Source of the DNA: Methyloversatilis sp.
GTDB lineage: Bacteria; Pseudomonadota; Gammaproteobacteria; Burkholderiales; Rhodocyclaceae
DNA length: 48,229 bases
Reading direction: 5' to 3'
Assembly (NCBI GenBank): GCA_017984755.1
Contig: JAGNYW010000021.1
Location: forward strand, 1 to 48,229
Numbering within the stretch: position 1 is the first letter of the stretch; every line of letters starts with the position of its first letter. The notes beneath the pieces were generated by a model, which was given only the letters and a program-made list of their open reading frames with translations, ran no database searches and had not been told where the DNA came from. Of the stretch, positions 20,972-28,623 are shown piece by piece. Made by a program: the position numbers and the translations under genes.

Positions 20972-22242
20972 ACGCGCGCCCGAGCGGACTGGCAAGCGCG
21001 GCGACGCCTGGAGTCGTGGCAGCGGCATTCGATGTCGAGCGCATCCGCTCGGACTTCCCAATCCTGCAGCTGCAGGTCGACGGCAAGCCGCTGGTCTATC
21101 TGGACAACGCTGCGTCGAGTCAGATGCCGCAGGCCGTCATCGATCGTCTGGTTCGCTACCAGACGACGCAGCACGCGAACATCCACCGTGGCGTGCATTG
21201 GCTGTCCGAAGTGGCGACCGAGGCATACGAGGCGGCAAGGCGCACGGTGCAGCACTTCATCAATGCGGCGGACGAACGCGAAGTGATCTTCACCAGCGGC
21301 ACCACCGACGCGATCAATCTGGTGATGCATGGCTACGGCCGGAAGTTCATCAAGGCCGGCGACGAAATCATCCTGACCACGATGGAACACCACGCCAACA
21401 TCGTGCCGTGGCAGATGCTGGCGGAAGAGACCGGCGCAAACATCCGCGTGGTGCCCATCAATGACGCCGGCGAGCTGTGCCTCGAAGCGTACGAAGCACT
21501 GTTCAACCCGCGCACGCGCCTGGTCTGCGTGACCCAGGTATCGAATGCGCTGGGCACCGTCAATCCGGTCCGGCAGATGATCGCACTGGCGCACGCGCAC
21601 TGCGTGCCCGTGCTCGTGGACGGCGCCCAGGCCGTACCGCACATGGCGGTCGACGTGCAGGATCTGGACTGCGACTTCTACGTCTTTTCGGGCCACAAGC
21701 TGTGCGGCCCCACCGGCATCGGCGTGCTGTACGGCAAGGCAACCCTGCTCGAAGCCATGCGCCCCTACAAGGGCGGCGGCGACATGATCCTGTCCGTGTC
21801 TTTCGAAAAGACGGTCTACAACGTCATTCCGCACAAGTTCGAAGCCGGCACACCGCCGATCGCGGCAGCCATCGGCCTGGCGGCCGCAATGGACTATCTG
21901 TCGAGCATCGGTCTGGGAGCCATCGCGGCGCATGAGCACGCGCTGCTGCTGCACGCCACCGCGCGCCTGAGCGAGCTGCCGGGCGTGAGACTCATCGGTA
22001 CGGCGCGGGACAAGGCAGCGGTGCTCTCGTTCACGCTCGACGGCGTGCACCCGCACGACGTGGGCACGCTGCTGAGTCAGGAAGGCATCGCCGTGCGTAC
22101 CGGTCACCACTGCGCGCAGCCGGTCATGACGCGCTTCCGGCTGCCGGCGACGTCGCGGGCTTCGTTCGCCTTCTACAACACCGAGGCCGAAGTCGACGCA
22201 CTGGTCGACGGGGTCCGCGCCGTGCAGAAGGTATTCGCGTGA
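20968..22242 (+). CDS. sufS: Cysteine desulfurase SufS (group II)
   Basis: A PLP enzyme of 424 residues that takes sulfur from cysteine as a persulfide for cluster assembly. It has the substrate-pocket LDNAASSQMP, TSGTTDAINLV, MEHHANIVPWQ, the PLP lysine in FSGHKLCGPTG and the catalytic cysteine in RTGHHCAQP. The short catalytic-loop form is that of group II desulfurases. ATG 20968 overlaps the sufD stop by 4 bp. It has about 20 more N-terminal residues than E. coli SufS; a later start is possible, but the coupled one is favoured. Confidence 0.96.
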   Translation: MNARPSGLASAATPGVVAAAFDVERIRSDFPILQLQVDGKPLVYLDNAASSQMPQAVIDRLVRYQTTQHANIHRGVHWLSEVATEAYEAARRTVQHFINAADEREVIFTSGTTDAINLVMHGYGRKFIKAGDEIILTTMEHHANIVPWQMLAEETGANIRVVPINDAGELCLEAYEALFNPRTRLVCVTQVSNALGTVNPVRQMIALAHAHCVPVLVDGAQAVPHMAVDVQDLDCDFYVFSGHKLCGPTGIGVLYGKATLLEAMRPYKGGGDMILSVSFEKTVYNVIPHKFEAGTPPIAAAIGLAAAMDYLSSIGLGAIAAHEHALLLHATARLSELPGVRLIGTARDKAAVLSFTLDGVHPHDVGTLLSQEGIAVRTGHHCAQPVMTRFRLPATSRASFAFYNTEAEVDALVDGVRAVQKVFA

Positions 22243-22706
22243 TGGCCGACCACAAGGCGCTGTATCAGGAGGTCATCCTCGACCACAACAGGAAGCCGCG
22301 AAACTTCGGCACGCTGGAACACCCTAGCCACCATGCCGAAGGCCACAACCCGCTGTGCGGAGATCACATCGCCGTGGCACTCGAGCTTGCCGAGGGCCGC
22401 GTCGACCAGATCGCCTTCCAGGGCGAATCGTGTGCGATCTGCAAGGCATCGGCTTCGATGATGACGGTGGCCGTCAAGGGCAGATCGCTGGACGAGGCAC
22501 AGACCCTCACCCGGGAGTTCCTCGACATGGCCACGGGAAAGCTCGACGTCGACGCCCCCAACCACATCGGGCGGCTCGCCGTGTTCGCCGGCGTGCGCAA
22601 CCTGCCCACGCGGGTCAAGTGCGCCATCCTGCCCTGGCACACGCTGCAGGCCGCCTTCAACGCCCAGCCCAGCGTATCGACCGAGGCAGGCGATGACCGG
22701 AGCTGA
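22242..22706 (+). CDS. sufU: SufU-type sulfur acceptor/transfer protein (IscU-like fold)
   Basis: About 154 residues. The Zn-binding SufU ligands are visible: NPLCGDHI (Cys, Asp), SCAICKAS and RVKCAILPW. The region between the second and third cysteines carries the insertion typical of SufU rather than IscU, and SufU proteins accept persulfide sulfur from SufS. The operon has no sufE, so SufU most likely fills that role. Start is ATG 22242 (TGATG overlap with sufS) or GTG 22239 (GTGA overlap), which cannot be resolved. SufU is best known from Gram-positive bacteria, so its presence here is worth noting. Confidence 0.9.
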   Translation: MADHKALYQEVILDHNRKPRNFGTLEHPSHHAEGHNPLCGDHIAVALELAEGRVDQIAFQGESCAICKASASMMTVAVKGRSLDEAQTLTREFLDMATGKLDVDAPNHIGRLAVFAGVRNLPTRVKCAILPWHTLQAAFNAQPSVSTEAGDDRS

Positions 22707-22766
22707 TGCGCAGCCTGCCGCCGCGATGGAACCGGCGCCACCGCCACACCCTTCCGAATGGAAAAC

Positions 22767-23015
22767 ATGATGACCGCAGACGAATTGAGAAACCACATCG
22801 CCAATGGTCTGCCCTGCGACCACCTGCAGGTGCTGGGAGACGACGGCCAGCACTTCGAAGCGGTGATCGTGAGCCCGCAGTTCGCAGGACAGAACCGGGT
22901 TCAGCAGCACCAGCGGGTCTATCAGGCACTGGGCGACCGCATGCGCTCGGAAATCCATGCCCTGTCCCTGCGCACCTTCACGCCCGAAGCCTGGGCACAA
23001 ACCACTCGTGAATGA
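22767..23015 (+). CDS. BolA/IbaG-family protein
   Basis: An 82-residue protein of the BolA family, which forms [2Fe-2S]-bridged complexes with monothiol glutaredoxins. It has the class-II KH-like fold motifs HFEAVIVSPQFAGQNRVQQH, VYQALGDRMRSEIHALSLRT and FTPEAW. It sits directly before grxD, the expected partner. Start choice among ATG 22758, 22767 and 22770 is uncertain; GGAAA at about 22760 best serves 22767 or 22770. The gap after sufU is 60 bp. Confidence 0.9.
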   Translation: MMTADELRNHIANGLPCDHLQVLGDDGQHFEAVIVSPQFAGQNRVQQHQRVYQALGDRMRSEIHALSLRTFTPEAWAQTTRE

Positions 23016-23030
23016 CATCGGGGAATGAAC

Positions 23031-23351
23031 ATGAACATCCAGGACACCATCCGTCGGCAGATCAGTGAATCACCCGTCGTGCTCTACATGAAGGGCACGC
23101 CGCAGTTTCCGCAATGCGGCTTTTCGGGCGCCACGGTGCAGATGCTCAAGGCCTGCGGCGTGCAGCACTTCGACGCCATCAACGTGCTGGAGGATCCGGA
23201 AATCCGGGCCGGCATCAAGGCGTTCTCCAACTGGCCGACCATTCCCCAGCTCTATGTGAAGGGCGAACTGATCGGCGGCGCCGACATCGTGCGCGAGTTG
23301 CACGAGTCGGGTGAGTTGCAGACCTTGCTTGATTCAGCCCGGGCTGGATGA
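23031..23351 (+). CDS. grxD: Monothiol glutaredoxin (Grx4/GrxD type)
   Basis: A 106-residue CGFS glutaredoxin. The active motif is in QFPQCGFSGATVQML, with the glutathione-binding elements YMKGTP, WPTIPQLYV and GGADIVREL. CGFS proteins ferry [2Fe-2S] clusters, alone or with BolA. ATG 23031 is preferred over ATG 23025 because GGGGA (about 23020-23024) is 6 nt upstream of the former. It lies 15 bp after the BolA-like gene. Confidence 0.94.
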   Translation: MNIQDTIRRQISESPVVLYMKGTPQFPQCGFSGATVQMLKACGVQHFDAINVLEDPEIRAGIKAFSNWPTIPQLYVKGELIGGADIVRELHESGELQTLLDSARAG

Positions 23352-23418
23352 CATCACAGGGGTTCATGCACGGCCGCCATCCCGCATCCGGCGGCTGCGC
23401 AGGCACCAGGAGGATCGA

Positions 23419-23979
23419 ATGCCCAAGATCGCAGAAATCGACGACACACCCAATCCCAATGCGGTGAAGTTCACGCTGCACGAACCGCTGACCTGGGGTG
23501 TTTCGCATTCGTACGAAAACGCCGAGCAGGCCAGCGGGGATGCGCTGGCGTCGGCCCTGTTCGCCATCGAGCACGTGACCAACGTCTTCTATGTCGACCG
23601 GTGGCTCACCGTGACGCAGGACGGAGAGGCCGACTGGCCGGAGCTGGTCAGGCTGATCGCCGTGCCGCTGCGCGCCGCCCCGGCAGCCGCTGCACAGTCG
23701 GCAGCAGCGGTCTTTGCAGCACGCATGTCGATCGACGATCTCGATGCAGCCGACCAGGCGCGCCTCGATGCGATCAACGCCCTGCTGGACGCACAGATCC
23801 GCCCGTCACTTCAGGGCGATGGCGGAGACCTGCATGTGGTCGGCCTGTCCGGCAACCGTCTGAGCATTCACTACCAGGGCGCATGCGGTACCTGCCCGAG
23901 CTCGCTGTCGGGCACGCTGATGGCCATCGAAAATCTGGTCCGCACCCTCGAGCCGGACATGGAAGTCACAGCAGTCTGA
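23419..23979 (+). CDS. Nfu1-type Fe-S cluster carrier (Nfu N-terminal plus NifU C-terminal domains)
   Basis: A 186-residue protein. The N-terminal domain (about 1-85) has DDTPNPNAVKFTL, FAIEHVTNVFYVDRWLTVT and DWPELV, the signature of the Nfu/NFU1 N-terminal family rather than the degenerate IscA domain of E. coli NfuA. After an Ala-rich linker, the C-terminal NifU-like domain has LQGDGGDLHVVG and the cluster-binding GACGTCPSS. AGGAGG stands just before ATG 23419. It is the last gene of the SUF operon and probably delivers [4Fe-4S] clusters. Confidence 0.92.
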   Translation: MPKIAEIDDTPNPNAVKFTLHEPLTWGVSHSYENAEQASGDALASALFAIEHVTNVFYVDRWLTVTQDGEADWPELVRLIAVPLRAAPAAAAQSAAAVFAARMSIDDLDAADQARLDAINALLDAQIRPSLQGDGGDLHVVGLSGNRLSIHYQGACGTCPSSLSGTLMAIENLVRTLEPDMEVTAV

Positions 23980-24024
23980 TCGCGGCAGGCAGGTTGCGCC
24001 GGCGACGGGTGAGACAGGTCGGAA

Positions 24025-24047
24025 GGGCCGCGACATATCGCGGGCCC
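24025..24047 (+). terminator. Hairpin after the SUF operon
   Basis: GGGCC-GCGA (24025-24033) pairs with TCGC-GGGCCC around a CATA loop, with one bulged base. It is 45 bp after the nfu stop. No T-run follows. Confidence 0.4.
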
Positions 24048-24148
24048 ACCGCATTTCGTGGCTTCCCACACCCGTGAAATGTCACAGCCAAGCGCCCGAT
24101 TATTTACAACTTATTGTTTTAAAAGGGATTAAAAAAGAAGGTCGAAAC

Positions 24149-24164
24149 TGGCACGCAAGCTGCT
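24149..24164 (+). promoter_or_regulatory. Sigma-54 (-24/-12) promoter of the HES-repeat gene
   Basis: TGGCACG at 24149-24155 and CTGCT at 24160-24164 give GG and GC dinucleotides exactly 10 bp apart, matching the RpoN consensus (TGGCACG-N4-TTGCW) except for one C. The predicted start is near 24175, 66 bp before the ATG. An AT-rich stretch (24101-24140) and a small inverted repeat, GTGAAATGTCAC (24074-24085), lie upstream, where IHF and an activator would be expected. Confidence 0.7.
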
Positions 24165-24240
24165 GAAGGGAAGGCGTCGAGCACATCGCTTGAACCCGGA
24201 TCCGGGCGACGAAACAAACCAACCTTCAAGGAGCTTTACC

Positions 24241-24657
24241 ATGAACAGGATCGCAACCCTTCTGATGACCGCCGGCCTCGTGCTCTCTTCTGCTTCCTTC
24301 GCTGCAGGCGGCGCCTACACGACGCACGAATCCACCTACGAGCCGGCTTACCTGACGAGCCTCTCGAGCAACGGCGCACTGGGTGGAAGCGCCACGGCCA
24401 AGGCCCCGATCGCACACGAGTCGACGTATGACCCCGCCTTTCTGCGCGCCCTGTCCGACACCCCGGCCCGTCGCAGTGACGGCGGCCGGGTGATCGCCCA
24501 TGAGTCGATCTTCGAGCCGGGCTACATCCGAGGCATCACGGGAGACGGCATGCAGCCGGCACGAACCGCCGACGGTCCGCTGCGCACATCATCGGTCTCC
24601 TGCCCGCAGCACGAAAGCACCTTCGACGCCTGCCACCTCAAGTCGCTGCAGGGCTGA
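24241..24657 (+). CDS. Small secreted protein with four HES(T/I) repeats, unknown function
   Basis: A 138-residue protein with a clear Sec signal peptide (MNRIATLLMTAGLVLSSASF, cleavage near Ala21-Ala22). The mature part is mostly four copies of a short repeat whose His is at residues 29, 59, 87 and 124: HESTYEPAYLTSL, HESTYDPAFLRAL, HESIFEPGYIRGI and HESTFDACHLKSL. Variable linkers of 15-24 residues separate them. The last copy is flanked or interrupted by the only cysteines (121, 131), which could form a disulfide. The His-Glu-Ser core with acidic and aromatic residues could bind metal, but this is a guess. AAGGAGC stands 7 nt before ATG 24241. It is monocistronic behind a sigma-54 promoter. 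I do not recognise the family. Confidence 0.85.
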   Translation: MNRIATLLMTAGLVLSSASFAAGGAYTTHESTYEPAYLTSLSSNGALGGSATAKAPIAHESTYDPAFLRALSDTPARRSDGGRVIAHESIFEPGYIRGITGDGMQPARTADGPLRTSSVSCPQHESTFDACHLKSLQG

Positions 24658-24682
24658 TGCGCTTGACTCGAGGCGGGGCGAT

Positions 24683-24706
24683 GGGCGGGCGGGCATCGTC
24701 CCGCCC
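24683..24706. terminator. Bidirectional GC hairpin between convergent genes
   Basis: GGGCGGG (24683-24689) and CCCGCCC (24700-24706) form a 7-bp all-GC stem with a 10-nt loop, between the convergent HES-repeat and Hsp70-like genes. No T-run. Confidence 0.45.
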
Positions 24707-24714
24707 CGCAGGGG

Positions 24715-25968
24715 TCAGCCGTAGCGGTGTCCCGCCACCACGGCAAGCCCGCACCCCACGCTGCCGTATAGATCACCCTCGACCGGCCGCGCGAGCGGGA
24801 AGCGGCGGGACAAGGCTTCGCGCAGCGCCGGCACCGCGCTCGACCCACCGGTGAAGAACAGCGTATCGAGCGTATCCGCGCGCACGCCGGCGTGATCGAG
24901 GCAGCGCTGGGCCGCGGCACAGACGCGTTCTATTTCGGCCGCAATCGCCGCTTCGAACTGATCACGCGTCATCGCAACCTGCAGACCCGCCTCGGCCACG
25001 TCGAGATCGAACAGGCAGCTTTCGACGTCCGACAGCTCGATCTTGGCCGCTTCCGAGCGCATCGCGATCTGGTGCCCCTTGCGTTCGCGCACCACACGCA
25101 GCAGGCGGCCGAAACGATGCGGGTCGGCCACGTCGAGCAGCATGTCCTGCAGGCCGGTAAGTACGCTGCGGTGGTAGGTCAGATGGATGGTGTGCCAGGT
25201 GGCCAGCTGGAAATACGTCGTATTGGGCACGATCGCCCCGCTCTGCATGAGGGTGCCCATGCCCAGTTCGGGCATCACGCAGGCCAGCGACAGCCGCTTG
25301 TCGAAGTCCGTGCCGCCGATGTGCACACCGCTGTTGCCGAGCAGATCGACGCTGCGATCCGTTGCGCGGCGCCGGTCGGGCGACAGGCGGACCAGTGAAA
25401 AGTCCGATGTGCCGCCGCCGATGTCGACCACCAGCGTGAGCGCCTCGCGCGTGATGGTCTGTTCGAACGCATGCGCGGCGGCGATCGGTTCGAACTGGAA
25501 GCTCACGTCGCGAAAGCCGAGCCCGCGCACGATCTGCGCCAGCGTGTCTTCCGCCAGCCGGTCGGCTTCGCTGTCGTCATCGACGAAGCGTACCGGCCGG
25601 CCCACCACGACGGAATCGAAATCACCTTTCACCTGCGTCTCGGCGCGTCGCTTCACTTCGCCGATGAAGCTGCCGATCAGGTCACGGAACGCCAGATGCC
25701 GTCCACCTACATCCGTGCCGGTCTCCATGAGGCTGCTGCCGAGCAGGCTTTTCATCGAGCGCATGAGGCGCCCTTCGTAACCATCCAGATACTCCTGAAG
25801 CGCCGCCCGCCCGTAGGCCATGGTGTTTTCCTCGACATTGAAGAAAACAGCCGAAGGCAGCGTGAGCCGTCCGTCTTCGAGCGGAAGCAGGCGCGCACCG
25901 GCGGCGTCGCTCACGGCGGCGGTGGTGTTGGACGTGCCGAAATCGATGCCGCAGGCGGTGAAGCTCAT
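24715..25968 (-). CDS. Hsp70-family chaperone-like ATPase (YegD type)
   Basis: A 417-residue actin-like ATPase of the Hsp70 superfamily. It has phosphate-1 GIDFGTSNTTAAV, phosphate-2 LVVDIGGGTSDFSL and the adenosine motif LFFTGGSSAVPAL. A characteristic insertion carries HIGGTDFDKRLS, and the protein ends soon after the nucleotide-binding domain, lacking the DnaK substrate-binding half and lid. This size and layout match YegD-like proteins, whose function is not well known. No dnaJ or grpE is nearby. The start at 25968 follows family homology (MSFTACGIDFG); its ribosome site is poor. Confidence 0.88.
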   Translation of the reverse strand: MSFTACGIDFGTSNTTAAVSDAAGARLLPLEDGRLTLPSAVFFNVEENTMAYGRAALQEYLDGYEGRLMRSMKSLLGSSLMETGTDVGGRHLAFRDLIGSFIGEVKRRAETQVKGDFDSVVVGRPVRFVDDDSEADRLAEDTLAQIVRGLGFRDVSFQFEPIAAAHAFEQTITREALTLVVDIGGGTSDFSLVRLSPDRRRATDRSVDLLGNSGVHIGGTDFDKRLSLACVMPELGMGTLMQSGAIVPNTTYFQLATWHTIHLTYHRSVLTGLQDMLLDVADPHRFGRLLRVVRERKGHQIAMRSEAAKIELSDVESCLFDLDVAEAGLQVAMTRDQFEAAIAAEIERVCAAAQRCLDHAGVRADTLDTLFFTGGSSAVPALREALSRRFPLARPVEGDLYGSVGCGLAVVAGHRYG

Positions 25969-26111
25969 GAAGAACCCGGATTGAACTGAGCGCGGGGGCG
26001 CAGCGTAATGGTCGGCGCAGGTGCGGTCAAACCAGTCTGCTCCCGAATGGTCAGCCGAAACCACGATCGTTGCCGAGTTTGCCGGAAAGACCGGCATGCG
26101 CAGCGAGCGGC

Positions 26112-26117
26112 TAGAAT
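26112..26117 (+). promoter_or_regulatory. Possible -10 element of glnS
   Basis: TAGAAT lies 34 bp before the glnS start in the 182-bp gap shared with the divergent Hsp70-like gene. I see no convincing -35 at the right distance, so this is tentative. Confidence 0.3.
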
Positions 26118-26150
26118 CCGGTCTGAATACATCATCCTGTCCCGCACACC

Positions 26151-27926
26151 ATGTCCGACCGCAGTACTGCAGCCCCCGTCTCGAATTTCCTCCGTGCCGT
26201 GATCGAACGGGATCTCGCCGCCGGCACCTATGCCAGCCGGCGCTGGGCACGCAGCCCCGGCGACGCGGCCCACCACGCCGCCGGTGAAGCGGACCCGGCG
26301 AAGATCCGCACCCGCTTTCCGCCCGAACCCAACGGCTACCTGCACGTCGGCCACGCCAAGTCGATCTGCCTGAACTTCGGCCTCGCTCGCGACTACGGTG
26401 GCGTGTGCCACATGCGCTTCGACGACACCAACCCGGAAAAGGAAAGCGTCGAATACGTCGAATCGATCAAGGATTCGGTGCAGTGGCTGGGCTTCGGCTG
26501 GGAGGCCTTCGGTGCGTCGCACCTGTATTTCGCCAGCGATTACTTCGACTTCATGTATCGCGCGGCCGAGTACCTGATCGAAGCCGGCCACGCCTATATA
26601 GATGAGCAGACGCCGGACGAAATGCGCGCCAGCCGCGGCACGCTGACCGAGCCGGGCAAGGCATCACCCTGGCGGAACCGTGCTCGCGAGGAGTCGCTGG
26701 CGCTGTTCCGCGCCATGCGCGACGGCAGGCACGCCGACGGCGCGATGGTGCTGCGCGCGAAGATCGACATGGCCAGCCCGAACATCAATCTGCGCGATCC
26801 GGCCATCTACCGCATCAAGCGCGCGCATCACCACAACACCGGCGACAAGTGGTGCATCTACCCGATGTACACCTACGCCCATCCTCTGGAAGATGCACTG
26901 GAAGGCATCACCCACTCGATCTGCACACTTGAGTTCGAAGACCAGCGCCCGTTCTACGACTGGGTGCTGGAACGTCTGGCCGAAGGCGGCCTGCTGGCCC
27001 ACCCGCTGCCGAAGCAGTACGAATTCGCCCGCCTGAACCTCACCTACGTGGTGACCAGCAAGCGCAAGCTGATGCAGCTGGTGACCGAAGGCCACGTCAG
27101 CGGCTGGGACGACCCGCGCATGCCCACCATCGTCGGTCTGCGCCGGCGCGGCTACACGCCGGAAGCCATCCAGCTGTTCGCGGAACGCATCGGCGTATCG
27201 AAGGCGGATTCGTGGATCGACTATTCCACGCTGGAAGGCGCGCTGCGCGACGACCTCGACGGCCGCGCCGCACGCGCGATGGCCGTGCTCGATCCGGTCA
27301 GGCTCAAGCTGACCAACTGGACCGCCGTGCTCGGCGACGGTCGCAGCGAACCCTGCTCGGCACCGGTGCATCCGCATCATCCCGAACAGGGTCAGCGCAG
27401 TTTCAACCTGACGCCGGAACTGTGGATCGAGCGCGAAGATTTCATGGAAGAAGCACCCAAGGGCTACCACCGGCTCTTCCCCGGCAACCGTACGCGCCTG
27501 AAATACGGCTTCGTGATCGAATGCACCGGCTGCGAGAAGGACGCCGACGGCACCATCACCGCCGTACTGGCCGAACTGGTGCCGGATACCAAGAGCGGCA
27601 CGCCGGGCGCCGACAGCGTCAAGGTCAAGGGCGTCATCACATGGGTCAGCGCCAGCGAGGGCGTCCAGGCCGAAGTGCGGCTGTACGACCGACTGTTCAC
27701 CGAAGCGCATCCGGATGCCGGCGGTCGTGACTTCCTGACCGTGATGAACCCGGATTCGGTCCGATCGGTCGCCGCCTTCGTGGAACCGGGACTGGCCGCC
27801 TGCGCACCGGACGACCGCTTCCAGTTCGAGCGTCACGGCTATTTCGTCGCCGACCGCAAGGACAGCCAGCCCGGCCGGCCGGTGTTCAACCGCACCGTGA
27901 CGCTCAAGGACAGCTGGGGGAAATGA
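26151..27926 (+). CDS. glnS: Glutaminyl-tRNA synthetase
   Basis: A class I synthetase of 591 residues charging tRNA-Gln. It has the HIGH-type motif in PPEPNGYLHVGHAKS, RFDDTNPEKE, LEGITHSICTLEFEDQRPFY, a KMSKS-type loop in VTSKRKLMQLV and the anticodon-binding beta barrels ending in VFNRTVTLKDSW. It is longer than E. coli GlnRS (554), mainly because about 22 residues (from RRWARSPGDAAHH) are inserted between the N-terminal helix NFLRAVIERDLAAG and TRFPPEPNGY. A glnS implies direct glutaminylation rather than only the amidotransferase route. The next gene starts 4 bp after its stop. Confidence 0.97.
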   Translation: MSDRSTAAPVSNFLRAVIERDLAAGTYASRRWARSPGDAAHHAAGEADPAKIRTRFPPEPNGYLHVGHAKSICLNFGLARDYGGVCHMRFDDTNPEKESVEYVESIKDSVQWLGFGWEAFGASHLYFASDYFDFMYRAAEYLIEAGHAYIDEQTPDEMRASRGTLTEPGKASPWRNRAREESLALFRAMRDGRHADGAMVLRAKIDMASPNINLRDPAIYRIKRAHHHNTGDKWCIYPMYTYAHPLEDALEGITHSICTLEFEDQRPFYDWVLERLAEGGLLAHPLPKQYEFARLNLTYVVTSKRKLMQLVTEGHVSGWDDPRMPTIVGLRRRGYTPEAIQLFAERIGVSKADSWIDYSTLEGALRDDLDGRAARAMAVLDPVRLKLTNWTAVLGDGRSEPCSAPVHPHHPEQGQRSFNLTPELWIEREDFMEEAPKGYHRLFPGNRTRLKYGFVIECTGCEKDADGTITAVLAELVPDTKSGTPGADSVKVKGVITWVSASEGVQAEVRLYDRLFTEAHPDAGGRDFLTVMNPDSVRSVAAFVEPGLAACAPDDRFQFERHGYFVADRKDSQPGRPVFNRTVTLKDSWGK

Positions 27927-27930
27927 GTCG

Positions 27931-28524
27931 ATGAAGGACGCGTCGGGCATTCAGCCGGTCGAACTTGCGAAGGCCTATCGCCTGCTCAATCACGGGCCGA
28001 CCGTGCTGGTCAGCACCGCCGCAGGCGAACGGCGCAACGTGATGGCGGCGGCCTGGTGCATGCCGCTCGATTTCGATCCGCCCAAACTGCTCGTCGTGAT
28101 CGACAAATCGACCTTCACGCGCGAACTGATCGAAGCCTCGGGAGAATTTGCGATCAACGTGCCGACCCGCGTCCAGCGCGATCTCACCGTGGCAGTGGGC
28201 ACCGACTCGGGCCGCGGACACGACAAGTTCGACGCACTGTCCATCGACACCTTTGCCGCCGATCGCATCCGCCCCCCCCTGCTCCACGGCTGCGTCGCCT
28301 GGCTGGAATGCCGCGTCGTGCCGGAAACGCACAATCAGAGCCGTTACGACCTTTTTATCGGCGAAGTGCTCGCCGCACACGCCGACAGCCGCGTGTTCAG
28401 CCACGGACGCTGGCATTTCGGCCCCGACGACGATGACCTTCGCACACTGCATCATGTGGCCGGGGGCGCGTTTTTCGTGACCGGCGAAGCCATCGGAAAC
28501 GGCACCGACACGGCAGCCGACTGA
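27931..28524 (+). CDS. Flavin reductase-like (FMN-binding) protein
   Basis: A 197-residue cytoplasmic protein of the flavin-reductase/FMN-binding split-barrel family. It has PTVLVSTAAGERRNVMAAAW, DPPKLLVVIDKSTFTRELI, GEFAINVPT and HGCVAWLECRVV with IGEVLAAHAD, the usual order of this fold. The substrate is unknown; such proteins reduce flavins or act on small organics. It starts 4 bp after glnS with a GGGGGA ribosome site in the glnS end, so it is probably co-transcribed. Confidence 0.87.
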   Translation: MKDASGIQPVELAKAYRLLNHGPTVLVSTAAGERRNVMAAAWCMPLDFDPPKLLVVIDKSTFTRELIEASGEFAINVPTRVQRDLTVAVGTDSGRGHDKFDALSIDTFAADRIRPPLLHGCVAWLECRVVPETHNQSRYDLFIGEVLAAHADSRVFSHGRWHFGPDDDDLRTLHHVAGGAFFVTGEAIGNGTDTAAD

Positions 28525-28623
28525 GCCGTTTCACCGGGTGCAGCCCGGCCGCAAGAACTTTTCGGGTGTGCCGGCATTCCCATGCGGGCTCGTACCGTCA
28601 ACCTGTCCTGCCGAGGCCGCCCC

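Noticed and set aside
22242-22706. Annotation as IscU
   Set aside because: The insertion between the second and third cysteines, the LCGDH site and the position after sufS fit SufU better; no hscA, hscB or iscS-type neighbours are present.
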